A DNA stretch of 64,000 nt from Tipula vernalis (Eukaryota; Arthropoda; Insecta; Diptera; Tipulidae), in NCBI GenBank assembly GCA_958295665.1, contig OY282558.1:23373409-23437408 (forward strand), in the 5' to 3' direction. Below, piece by piece: positions 36,766-48,275 of the stretch. Each line of letters begins with the position of its first letter. Position 1 is the first letter of the stretch. The notes beneath the pieces are model-generated. The model had not been told where the DNA came from. It made no database searches and saw only the letters and a program-made list of their open reading frames with translations. The translations under genes were made by a program, and so were the position numbers.

Positions 36766-38722
36766 TTTTTATCTGCAATAGCTGTAAAATTTGGTTCGTA
36801 AATAAGGATATGACAAAGCTCTTAAAAAAAATTTACGTGATTGTTGACAGAGCAGCCGAAAAATTGGACTTATAAAAAATTGAAACGGAGGTTGCTGAAA
36901 ACCGCAAATTAATCAATGCCTTGCTGGATAAAAATACTGTTGATATTGCTAATAAACCATTATCTGTAATAGTAGCTGAGACAGTGTCCAATCCCATTAG
37001 CTATACTTCTATTCTAGCCAGGACTAACACAGGAAGTCATGGGTACTGGCACACAGATCAACTCGATTAGAACTGTACCTCTGCCGAACAAAAATTTTTT
37101 ATATATTAGTCGTTTTGATCCATCTGTCACTTCTGATCGAATTGTGGAGTACATTTCTGACAAACTGCAGGACTGTTCATCAGAGGACGTTGAATGTAAA
37201 TTGTTACTATCCAAGGATCGTGTTATCGATAACTCACTAACATTCATCTCATTTAAAATCGGATTGAAGGAAACCCATTACAATATGCTCAATGATTCTG
37301 AGGCTTGGCCACTTGGGGTAATAATTCGGCCATTTACCAGCTATCCACGTTTGGCAAAAAACCGGACTGGGGTAACATTCCCAACCAAACAATAACATCT
37401 GCGCCTGCCATCACACCATCTTTTAAGCCTCTCAACTGCGGAACAAATCCCCAGCCTTATTCATTCTTAAATATACCATAAACTATATTACCACAATTCG
37501 AGCGGCATTCGAACTAAATCTAAGTCTCTATATCTGTCAATTTTGGAGGAGAATTACGATGTTATTTGCATCACGGAAACGTGGTTGACTGCCCATTACA
37601 GAACCGAGGAGTATTTTCCACCAACTTATGCAGTTTATCGGAGAGACAGACATCTACAGCAGGACACTTATGCCATGGGTGGTGGTATTATAATAGCCGT
37701 CTCTAACAAATACTCATCTATGCCGATAACGTTAACCAACTGTGGTACTGAAGTTGTTGCTGTGCGCTTACGGTTTCATTCATACTCGCTGATCATTTGT
37801 GTCACATATATACCAAGTCATTCAAGCGTCGCGGTTTATGATATGTTTTTGGACACCGTGAAACTTAATATTACTGCACTTCTTCAACCTGAGGACCGCT
37901 TATTTATCTTTGGTGATTTTAACTTGCCAGGTATTGTATGGGAGTATATGAATAACAATTTAACTCCCATAAACATGAACGATGATGTGGAAAAGTTCAT
38001 ATCTGAAATATTATCGTTGGGACTGAAACAATGTATCAATGTGAAGAATTGCAGTAACAACGTGTTAGACCTAGCCTTTGTGCCAATTGATCATGAGATG
38101 ACCGTCACAACCTGTGATGATTTAGCTGGATCTTCCAGTATTCATCATTTGCCGCTGAATATTTCAGTCTTGTTTGAATACAGTGAATTAATCGAAAATA
38201 ATACCGACTCTATCATCTATAACTTTAAAATGGGTGATTATGTTTCTTTAAGTGCATTTCTTGATGGGTATAATTGGTCTTCATTTAATAATTTAGACGA
38301 TATGTTGAACGAATTTTATAAAATTGTTTAAATGAGCATTGAAACATTCATTCCTAGATTGGTAGTTTCAGGCGCCAAGAAGGAACCGTGGTATAACAAT
38401 GAATTGATAAATTTAAAAAATAGAAAGGATAAGGCTCATAAACTTTATAAACTATCTCCGAATACAGTAAATTACAACTCATTTAAGGTTTTACGTAAAA
38501 ATGTATATATTTCTTAACCGATTTCTTTACAGTAATTATGTTTTGGAGGTGGAATCACAAATTAAATCGAAACCCAAACACTTTTGGCATTTTGTTAACT
38601 ATAAAAGAAAATCTGATGGTTACTTTTCCACAATGTATTTGAAAGACCGATTCTGTGATAACATTCTAGATGTTAATTTGTTTGCTGATTTCTTTGAGAG
38701 CGTTTACGAGGGCGGATTGAAA
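36766..38722 (+). mobile_element. CR1/Jockey-like non-LTR retrotransposon, truncated before the RT
   Basis: ORF1 begins mid-PHD finger (FICNSCKIWFVNKD, 36772) and, after a frame change, continues at 37039-37392 with FLYISRFDPSVTSDRIVEYI and WPLGVIIRPFTSYPRL. ORF2 starts within 37543-38331 and carries an apurinic-type endonuclease (DVICITETWL, GGGIIIAV, FIFGDFNLPGI), then a linker (38332-38720, KEPWYNNELINLKNRKDKAH). It stops at about 38722, before the reverse transcriptase. ORF1 and endonuclease resemble those of elements A and B. The 3' part is missing and a mariner end follows. Confidence 0.8.
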
Positions 38723-38724
38723 AT

Positions 38725-38995
38725 GAAGCTACCTAAGTTCCTACTTACAAACAAAATTTTTTTTTGCCAAAAACCATTTATTTCTCAACATAGTCTCCAT
38801 TTAATTCGACACACTTAGTAAGACGATATTCCAACTTTTTTATACCATCTGATTAATACGATTTCGGGAACCCCTCAAAATACGCGTTAGTTTCGATAAT
38901 CACTTCTTCGTTTGAGATGAATCTTTGTCCTGCGAGCCATTTTTTCAAGTTTGGAAACAGGAAAAAGTCACTACTAGTGTCTAGTCTTATTAGAG
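38725..38995 (-). pseudogene. mariner transposase C-terminal fragment
   Basis: On the minus strand I read DFFLFPNLKKWLAGQRFISN, EEVIIETNAYF, then IKKLEYRLTKCVELNGDYVE and K-stop. This is the well-known mariner C terminus, containing the last catalytic Asp in the SDFFLF block. The rest of the transposase is absent upstream (above 38995). The 3' end lies next to the truncated CR1-like element. Confidence 0.8.
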
Positions 38996-41900
38996 TTGGT
39001 GAAAACCACAGGTAAAAAAAATAAGAAGATGTAACTTATCTACGTTCTTGCAAGATCAATAAATAAATAAAATCATATTTTCCATATTTTCCTATTTCTA
39101 GCTAATTTTTCGTGTACCGTAAAACTATGCTCATAAAATCTACACATGTAACGAATTTCAATCGTATCGAATTTCTCTTAAGTTATATGGTAAAAGTATC
39201 TTGTAGTCACTCCAAAAATAGTAAATGTTTTAGCAAGCGCGCATTTCCTCATAATCTTTGATTATGAATTGTGCGGTTGCTAAACCAATTGCCAGTCATA
39301 TTATATTCGAAACTGTTGATTAACTACTTTTTAAGTGACTACTATTAGAATATGTATAAATGTTACCGCGATTTGAATTCGTTCAGATAATATTTGAAAA
39401 AAATTTCATCATTGGTAATTTGTGAAATATCGAACGAAATTCATATTTGGAATTAAAACGATAACTGCATCTCTACCCAAAAGTACATCCAATTAAAAAA
39501 AAAAAAAAATTAATAAGTAAAATTGTCAAACGCCCAAAAATTTTGTTTGGTCAAGCAAACGTGGTTTAATGTGAAGAATTGCATAAAATCTTCCATATAC
39601 GTTTTTAAATTGACAAATTTATGATCAACTAAAAATTTTAATATCTTCCGATTTTTGCACACAAAAAAGAAAAAAAAAAATTGGAATTATTTCATTGATA
39701 GATTTTTATTACGATAATTATACACGATCGAGATATTTATAGTGTTTATCATAAACAATTTTTTTTTTTTTTATATAAATTAAAATTGTTTAAAGTTAAT
39801 TAGTTTTACGTCGTGGGATCGAGATGTACACCCCACACACACGTTTAATAAATTCATTCATGTATCGCTTCAATCACTTATAAGAATGATTGAGTATATG
39901 CAGCGTTTTGATTTCCAGGCCTGGCAATATTTACGCAAGTGATATTTGTGGCGAGTGAGTGCGAGTGGCAGGTAATTTGACTCGTTTCTCCGCAAAAATT
40001 CGTACGTACACATATATACATATATATAAACACTATTTTAGATCCACAAAAGTAATAAAAGATTTATACAAGTAGAAATAAAAAATAATAAATTCTTGGA
40101 CCATGTCCAAAGTGCCATATTTCTGATAATACATAAATTTCGTGTTTGTGTCTTGTATTATCTTAAATAGATTCATTTATAAAAATTTGAAATAAAAGGA
40201 ACGAAAATGTTTTTTTCTGAAAATTTTTTATTACAAAACTTTTTAAAAAGAAGCCAGCACTCCTCGCCTTTTAAGTACATAATACAAAGTGTATGTGTAT
40301 ATAGGACGTAAGTAAAGTAGCGCGCAATACAACTCTTTTAATGTATGCATGATTTAATGTAAGTTAACGGCCAAATATTTATTCAAGCGTTTTTTATGGG
40401 CCGATTTGACTTTACGTAACCATTTTATTTCTTAAACTAAAATTCAATACAATAACCCTTTGATATATCTAAAGTGATGCGATTGCTTTTATAGTTTGAA
40501 TGTTTTGATTTTTGCGTCTGTATATGAATTATAATAAACATATCACTGACAAAATTTTTTTTTTTGATTTTGTGCCATTAAATTTAACGGATGATTGGAT
40601 TTTCTGTTGGCTTCGCCTCTTGGGGCTAATAATACGATTATATTACTATACACGGCCTACGTCGTCGGAATTGCTAGTATACATTAAAGAAAATAATCAA
40701 TTTTCGGTTGATTTACCTTTAACCACACTTTGAGTGCAACTCTAAAAATCAAGTGATTTAATTACTCAATACACACCCACCTGTATTGTAACAGTCATAA
40801 CTTTGCTTATAACTATTGAGTTTTGTTGATCGTAAATTTCTTAATTTTTATATAGATAAAATCGAATTTGGATGTGTTTTACAATTATTTACGGTCACCA
40901 CCTTCGTTTTACCAAATCGGCATTTCGCAACATTGATTGGTTATTTGAAGTCGGATGTTTGGTGCAGTTGTAATTACCATGTGTCGCGGAATCGCGGAAT
41001 AAAGTAATTATCTCTTTCTTTCTCTTGGTCATCATCAACGGCCGGCAACATTATCTATCGACAGACTGTATAGGTAATTGACACATTAGTCAATTATAAG
41101 TAAATTTGTGTTTAATACACACCAAGAAAAGAAAATTAATTGTATACCACCTGTGCCGAAAAAACCACCAAAATATCCACGTGGTTAAATTCAACAAAAC
41201 GAGTATAATTGATCTAATTTCAAGCAATTGATCTAAATTATAATCCAAAAAAAAAAAAAATCTGATGTGTTTTGACGATGAAAAATCATGTTTTTAGTTC
41301 ATTCATAAAAATTCGTATAATAAATAAATAATCGAATAGAAAAGATCACATCACAACTTCCCTTACACATTCACTCGATTTATTTATTTCAGAATTAAAT
41401 TAACACACATAAAATAATAAATCGCGCGTTGTTCGGTTTTATTATTTATTATTTTATATAACATTACATAAAATACAAATATATATAAATTGAAAAATTA
41501 AATAACGAATTTGTGTTTATATAGAAAACCAACTCCTTGTAGTAGATTAAATATAGAAGAGTTGAAAATCTAGTAGACATTCGAAAAATCAGTGTACCAA
41601 ATTTGGTACTTATCTCATATTTCTCATCTGTTCCAAATTAAGACTATTTCTCAAACACACAAATGAAATAAAATAAAAAATTTTCTTTTTCGTTTATTTC
41701 CCTCGCGTTTATATACAACTGCGATATGATCATCGTTCACGATAATAATCAATGATGATCATGATCAATGATTAAAATACTCTTGTTCATTTATTTCGTA
41801 TACATGCATACATTCCGAGTTGTTATTGTGTATACGTGTACCTCATATGTACACTACATAGTATGTGTGCGCGATTTTCAAAAGAACCCAAAATCATACG

Positions 41901-42379
41901 AAACAGATCACCCGCACAACATACAATTATGTATATGTTAAAGGGATTAAGAAAATTGTGTTTTTCATTTGTTCGTGTTCAGAGTACATGGCGTCTACAC
42001 TGTTTCATTATTATAGATCGTTTCATTTTTATTTTTCGTTTTTTTAGTTGCTTGAATAACAATTCTGTAATTTTTGTTTTATATTAAATTACCAGAGGTG
42101 GGCTAATGCAAATGGTTCTAGCTCATGGATAACATTAAATATCTAAGGAATACTTAGCAAGATCATTTAAAAATTACCTTTGTAGTGATGACATTGATGA
42201 CGAATTGAAAAAAAGTTTATTGACGTTTTTAGTTATGACAGGTGGAATCTTTACATATGTATAAATGAATAAAGAAAACGAAAAAAATAATTTGATGCCA
42301 TGTAGTCTACAAATTTGATTTGATGATTTTGATTATTATTTATAATAAATGCATCATTACAGTGTTACACTATTATTTT
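38996..42379. other. Intergenic, no gene seen
   Basis: AT-rich DNA with poly-A and poly-T runs and TATATA stretches near 40010-40030. No coding signature or long inverted repeat was found on either strand. Confidence 0.4.
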
Positions 42380-42782
42380 TTACCCAATGGTTACTCCCGA
42401 TTGAATTTCGTGTGACATGTTTTACCCTGAAGACTGCATTGATAATTTGAACCAATTTTCGTAGTCCCTTCTCGAGAATGGCTTTTACGACTTGTCCAGT
42501 AATTAAATCATATCCTGGAGCTTTTTTTACGTTCAAATTACACTTGATCTCATCTTTTAATTCCTGTAATGTTAAACATCGAATATCATATTCATCAATT
42601 TTGCTAACTGTTATTATGTTTTCATCTACTGTTTGCCTATAGGTAACGGTTGAAAGGTGTCTTCCAAGTGAGCCGCAAATAAAATAGCTTTTTGCTTGTC
42701 GCTTTTGACCCAGGTTCCTTCCCCATTTTTAATAAGCGGCACATGCATTTTAGTTCTTTTTAATCCCTTTGTTGCTTTCCAA

Positions 42783-44076
42783 AGAGAGTAAATGAGTGTG
42801 AAGCTTATGCTAAAAAAAAAAATAACAAAAAATTACACTGTTAAATTAGCTATTTTCCAATTGGAATTTAAATTATATGAAAATTTAAATTTTTTGTAAT
42901 TTTGGATTTTTCGTACCACCAAACAGATTCTTTTCATCAAAAAACAGGTTCTTTACATCCTTTTCAGATAGCTGGACCATCTGTTTATATCGTTAAGCAA
43001 AAGCATCCAATTGTGTTGAACATTACTATATTTCAGATAATTTAAAAGTTGACTGAATTTTGATGGTTTAAATAATTATTTAGCGCCGATCCTGGAAATG
43101 TCCCGAAGGCCCCGCACATTTCTTAGAATAGCTAAGCCATATAGCGGTCAATGTCACAGAGCCGATCCAATTATGATGAACTATAATATATTTCACTCTT
43201 TTTGGAGTTTTTAATAATTTTCCATTATTTTAAAAGTTTTATATCGCCGACTGCAGAGATGTCCACAAGATCTTGCCAATATTTTCGGATAACTTGGCCA
43301 TATGCCAGTCTACTTGGTCAACGTTATGCAATTGTGATGAACTATGCTATACTTCACAGAATTTAGAATTTTTAATAATTTTATTTGGTTTAAAAATTGT
43401 ATCTCCGATCACAGAAATGTCCACAATTTTAATTTGCTTGATGCAGAGAAAAGAAAATGTCTCCAGACCAAATACTTTTACCTAATAAAATTATTAAAAA
43501 TTCTAAATTCTGTGAAGTAGTTCATCACAATTACATAAGGTTGACCACATAGACTGGCACATGACCAAGTTGTCCGAAAATATAAGCAATACCTTGTGGA
43601 CATCTCTGCGGTCGGCGATATAAAACATTTAAAATAATAGAAAATTATTAAAAAATCCAAAAACTGTGAAATATATTATAGTTCATCATAATTGGATCGG
43701 CTTTGTGACATTGACCGCTATATGGCTTAGCTATTCTAAGAAATGTGCGGGGCCTTCGGAACATTTCCAGTATCGTCGCTAAATAATTATTTAAACCATC
43801 AAAATTCAGTCAACTTTTAAATTATCTGAGATATAGTAAAGTTCAACACAATTGGATGCTTTTGGTTAACGAGATAAACGTATGGTCCAGCTATCTGAAA
43901 AGGATGAAAAGAACCTGTTTTCTGATGAAAAGAATCTGTTTGGTGGTACGAAAAATCCAAAATTACAAAAAATTTAAATTTTCATATAATTTAAATTCCA
44001 ATAGGAAAATAGCTAATTTAACAGTGTAATTTTTTGTTATTTTTTTCAGCATAAACTTCACACTCATAGAGAGTAA
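42783..44076. mobile_element. Foldback element, 1,276 bp, 9-bp target duplication, arms made of about 160-bp subrepeats
   Basis: AGAGAGTAA stands at 42783-42791 and again at 44068-44076. Between them the sequence begins ATGAGTGTGAAG and ends with its inverse. The arms (42792-43389 and 43480-44067) pair over nearly 600 bp with few differences and a 90-bp loop. Within the left arm a block with CGCCGA and (A/G)AATGTCC recurs at about 43084 and 43245, and a diverged copy sits in the loop at 43403, giving a spacing of 158-161 bp. No protein is encoded. Drosophila FB elements also have arms of subrepeats and 9-bp duplications; Mutator-like elements share the 9-bp duplication. Confidence 0.85.
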
Positions 44077-44461
44077 TCAGTATCTTTATGTTCGGTGAGA
44101 CCATTTAAGTAAAATTGAGGATTTTTTTGTTTTCCGGGGCGCGTGTCCTTTGCCAGGTTTTTCTTGCCTTCCGTTTCTCTCTAACTGACCTGACCTCAAT
44201 AGGATAATTTTGATTCCTACGGGATTCGGTGTGACTAGCAGGAGAACTTTCCCATGCTGCTTGTTGAATAGTACTGTTAAGTACGTCTAGTTCGTCTTCC
44301 AACTGTATCGGTGTTTTAATCGGCACTCGTATAGATTTATTTGCATTTCAATTAGTTCTTGGAATAAGTCCCAGTTAGTTCTATTATTTGTTAATTTAGG
44401 CAGGTTATCCTTATTAATTATCATTGTGCTGAGAGTTATGATAACAGGTGTATGATCGGAA

Positions 44462-44698
44462 TATCGTCGTGTCCAAATAAGAGTATTACATCTACAAATC
44501 GCTATTTTTTTGAAGAGGCTTTAAAGTTGTTATTGCTAATTTCGGCTTAATTTTTTTTTAGATAAAGTTCTTTCCAGAAAGTGTGGCAAGAATTTTATTT
44601 AAAAAGAATTAAGCCAAATTTAACATTAAAAACTTGACACGCCCTTCCAAAAAAGTAATGATTTGCAGATGTAATACTCTTATTTGGACACGACGATA
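44462..44698. mobile_element. 233-bp TA-flanked MITE inside the Jockey element
   Basis: The ends TCGTCGTGTCCAAATAAGAG and TATTACATCT(A/G)CAAATC are inverted copies at 44464-44502 and 44658-44696, each bordered by TA (44462-44463 and 44697-44698). The TA target points to a Tc1/mariner-mobilised element. Removing it joins the Jockey endonuclease reading before and after. No coding capacity. Confidence 0.85.
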
Positions 44699-46480
44699 TA
44701 TCCCCTCGCTGTTTTCGACGCACATGTAATCCTCGAAGTTCCCTTTCATTACATAGAAATCAATGAAATCTGGTATTTTATTTATATCAGCAGGCCAGTA
44801 TGTTAGTATACCTACAGAGTGGAACTCGCAGTTATTTATTCGTCCGGCTTCGAATAGCTCTTTTCCTTTATGGGTTGTAAGTCTTGATCCCCAATAAGTG
44901 TTTTTGGATAAAATTGGATCCTAGTGATCTAAAGAGCCTATTACAATCTTCTTTGTTTAGATTATAGCGTGAAGGGCAGTAGACAGAGGAAATACTGTAT
45001 TCATTATTATTGTTAGTTTCAACTTTTAGGGTTTTAACTTGCATATTTTCTTCTTCTATACTAGGTTCTTCATAGTGTTAGAGATTCTTTTGCACTATTA
45101 CTTTTGATCCTCTTCTGGGTTTTCCTCTTGGGTGAACAGCATGGTAACATTCATAATCACGTATTTTAATAAATGAGGTTTTTGTCAAATGGCTCTCCGA
45201 TATAAGGCATATATCTATTTTTTCTAAATTTAGAAAAATTTCTAACTCTGGAACATGCTGCGCTAGTCCGTTCGCGTTCCAGGTGAAATTCTTAACGTTC
45301 TGCTCATTTTAGTATATGAGGGCTGTTGCCTCGTTCATGGTTTGATGCATATCTAGACGCTTATATAAAGCTTCTAGACCACGTTTTTGCTTTGCTAGCC
45401 GTATATTTATGGCTTCTATGCTTCGGAATATCCTTTCAAGGGGGTTATCATTCATAGTATTAGATGATTGCTGTACAATTTGTGAATAACTTTTCCGCTC
45501 TGTACCTATAACTGGTGGTTTTTGCTCCGCTTGGGTTTTAGTTAGTTTCTCTCTGGTAACCTTAGGGTTTTGAGGAAACTGATGCATTTTGTTTCTTAGC
45601 CTTTGAAGTTCTTTGGCTACTTCACAGCCTCTATAATTTGCAGGATGATGCCCTTTATAGTTAATACATTTTGTAGGGGTGTTTCTACTTTCTGTACACT
45701 CTTTCGCGTTGTGTTTTCCAGCACATTTTACGCATCTTGGCTCCCGTCTGCAATATTTTTGCGTGTGGTTGAAACCTTGGCATTTTTTGCATTGAGGTAT
45801 TAGCCTCGTGTTTTTAGCGGTTTTATTTTAACCCTCATATTGAGAATTGCTTTGATGTTGAAGATGTTTTCAACATTCTCCTTTTTGTTAAAAGTAAGCA
45901 TAAAGAGTGGAAGCCCTTTCTCTCGTTTTAGGATGTTTACTGCATCTTCTATTTGCAGATCTTTTGCCTTTAGGTCCTCCATTATGTCCTCCTTCTTACA
46001 CGTTGGATGAAGGCCTGTGGCCATAACCTTAATTGCGCGTTCGTTTTTATCTTCGTGACAGGCGAGAATTCTGCTTTTCGTTTTTTTGGAGGTCTTTTCT
46101 TCCTTTTCAGTACCCAATCTGTTTCTCTCATGAGATCCCCTTCATCAGTATGGAACTCATTGTTATAACTGGTGTGAGTACTTGCTTCATTATAACAAGT
46201 TAGCGGGTTTTCAGAAATCTCCATTGGTTTGGGCTTCTTCAATTCTTCATTTTTTTTTTTTTAGTTTTTCAATTTCGCTTCTTAGTTGGGTTAAAAGTAC
46301 ATCTACTTCACTGAGTTTTCTCCAGAGTTTAGCGTTTTCGTCTTTCTGCTGATTTGCAGTGCTATGAGTGGGGGTTTAGCAATGATTGGCTCACCCCCGA
46401 ATCCCTTGAGCCAGCCTCATAAGAGGGTGGATTAGCCAACCGGGTAGTTGGTTTACCACCTGGGGTATTTTCTCCTTTTT

Positions 46481-47047
46481 GTGTTGTATTCATTGCTTTG
46501 AAACTGGTTATGTATCAACTACCAACCTAACCAGTACAAGTTGGTAGTGGGTCATTGAAGATAACATCATTCGCTATGTTCTCGGTGGTCGGTTATTCCG
46601 CCGTATCTCGGTCGCCAGAGCCCCGTTAGTTAATTAGTAGGAAGTACCACGTGCAGGCGAGGTTGACATTTGGGCTAGTATATTAAGACCATCTAAACCG
46701 GCGCCCCTTATCCCCCACACTATTATTAAACCATTTATTCCCAATGTACGACATTAGACTGTGGGTCCATGACGGGATTATAGTATTCGGGTTCAGATCT
46801 CAGAGGTAAGCTATTTGAATGCCACGAAACAAGAAAATCCGGTTAGCGATAACTAGTAGATTTGCCGATTGAATGTCTTCTAAGCGTGTTTTCAATTAAT
46901 TTGAGAATATAACGATAAAACACATTAATGTTAATGAAATTTTTATTGAGAATGAGTTAACAAATTTATGAAAAATGGTTTCTTCTTTGTTAATTAATCA
47001 TTACTTATTTTATGACAGATCCCTGTGGCATCCACGATGTCGAAATT
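46481..47047. other. Probable Jockey 5' UTR and flank, no gene seen
   Basis: From 46480 to about 46700 the GC content is higher than in the flanks, which fits the untranslated leader of the Jockey element. Beyond it the sequence returns to AT-rich and has no recognisable coding block. Confidence 0.3.
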
Positions 47048-47780
47048 CCCAATAACATGGTTTCCGGCGACAGCGATAAACATCTAGTTAGAATTTAAAC
47101 AAATTATTTTTTTTTTGGTATAGGGCTCATTATTTTTGTAGATTTAAACTTGAGCTTTCAATCCCAATTCGGGATCATTATCAAAAGCATAATATAAAGA
47201 ATTGGCCCATTATAAATAAAAATAATCTAGTTAGAAAATTTCAGTGAAAACAATTAAAAGTCCATTAGATAAAGAGAGATTTCGCAGAAGCCTTACAAGC
47301 CAGTGGCGTCTTAAATTTTCACCATTTTGTCCATTTAATATTTTTTCTCTTTATTTTAAAGCTCAAAAAACTAAAATTTAATACGTCAATTCAAACAGGG
47401 CGATTAATTTTTTTCAGAATTGAAATATACAGGGTGTCCTATTCAAAACGCAACTCGACGTTTTTTTTTAAAATAAATTTGAATAGGACACCCTGTATAT
47501 TCCAATTCTGAAAAAATTAATCGCCTTGTTTGAATTGACGTATTAAATTTCAGTTTTTTATATAATGTAAGAAAAAGACCTCCCAAAATATTTATAAGTT
47601 AAAATTGCTTAAAATATTTAAGATTTAGGTATTGTATGCGTGAAAATTTAAATCAGCAGCCGCCACTGGCTTGGAAGGCTTCTGCGAAATCTCTATTTAT
47701 CTAATGGACTTTCAATAATTTCCACTGGAATTTTGTAACTTAGATGTTTATCGCTGTGGCCGGAAAACCATGTTATTTTC
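47048..47780. mobile_element. Foldback-like palindrome interrupted by a Penelope fragment
   Basis: AATAACATGGTTTCCGG and AGCGATAAACATCTAG at the left (47050-47090) are mirrored at 47733-47776. Further in, GTCCATTAGATAAAGAGAGA and TTTCGCAGAAGCC at 47260-47300 are mirrored at about 47670-47710. The centre pairs ATACAGGGTGTCCTATTCAAA (47430-47450) with its inverse at 47480-47505. Between about 47310 and 47390 the arms differ in length. The left arm carries the Penelope fragment at 47094-47224. No target duplication for the palindrome was found. Confidence 0.7.
47094..47224 (-). mobile_element. 131-bp solo Penelope terminal fragment with 12-bp target duplication
   Basis: The segment GGTATAGGGCTCATTATTTT and then ACTTGAGCTTTCAATCCCAA matches the terminal repeat of the Penelope element at 29990-30100 in the same orientation. 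ATCTAGTTAGAA flanks it on both sides (47082-47093 and 47225-47236). The strand is given by analogy with the longer copy. It sits in the left arm of the palindrome, which restores to an unbroken arm if it is removed. Confidence 0.85.
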
Positions 47781-48070
47781 AAATGATCTTGTTTTCATAC
47801 CTGGTGGATGCCGTAGAGGAGGTCTGACCGCTGAACGATATATCGAGCACATTCTCTTGGATAATGTAGTGCCCCATGCTGGATATATTGTGGAAGATTT
47901 TATAATGATGCATGACAATGCCCGGTGTCACAGCTCGAACCACTCGGCAGTTCATGGATGAGGTTGGAGTCGAGACGATGAGGTGGCCAGCCCTCAGTCC
48001 AGACATGAATCCAATTGAGCATTTTTTTTTTGTGCACATTAGTAGCCTTAGACAGACGTGTCGCATTTTT
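47770..48070 (+). pseudogene. Tc1-type transposase fragment
   Basis: The frame at 47770 reads NDLVFIPGG, GGLTAERYIEHILLDNVVPH, then FIMMHDNARCHS. After a frame change it gives RTTRQFMDEVGVETMRWPAL, SPDMNPIEHF. These are the middle and end of the Tc1 DD34E catalytic domain, including the second Asp (HDNARCH) and the final Glu in NPIEH. The N-terminal half is absent. It directly abuts the palindrome at its left. Confidence 0.8.
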
Positions 48071-48275
48071 TTTTGTGTTTTTTTTCCACCATAGGGAAAA
48101 AAAAATATTAAAATAAATTAGGACATAAATTGGGGCTCAACGGTTAAGTATTGCTCCTTTGTTTACGTTAAGTTGGCATTTATTACTTTGGTTGGTTTTT
48201 TGTTTCGTTTCGTTTTAGATTTCTTGTAATCCGGTTCGGTTTGGATGAAGCGTTCCTTATATTTATTTGTAAGTA

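Larger units (their letters stand above)
42380..46480 (-). mobile_element. Jockey-clade non-LTR retrotransposon, 3'-truncated and broken by two insertions
   Basis: On the minus strand ORF1 starts near 46480 (MNTTQKGENTPGGKPTTRL). Near 45830-45620 it has gag zinc knuckles (CKKCQGFNHTQKYC, CVKCAGKHNAKEC), with a PRE_C2HC-like region before them, and ends with 45587-45309 (QKRGLEALYKRLDMHQ). ORF2 follows at once: NFTWNANGLAQHVPELEIF, ICLISESHLTKTSF (endonuclease), then SDHTPVIITLST-type sequence after the MITE. After the foldback insertion at 42792-44067 the start of the RT region is seen (LWKATKGLKRTKMHVPLI, SDKQKAILFAAHLEDTF). It ends at about 42380 before the catalytic RT motifs. Frameshifts are frequent. 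Confidence 0.85.
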
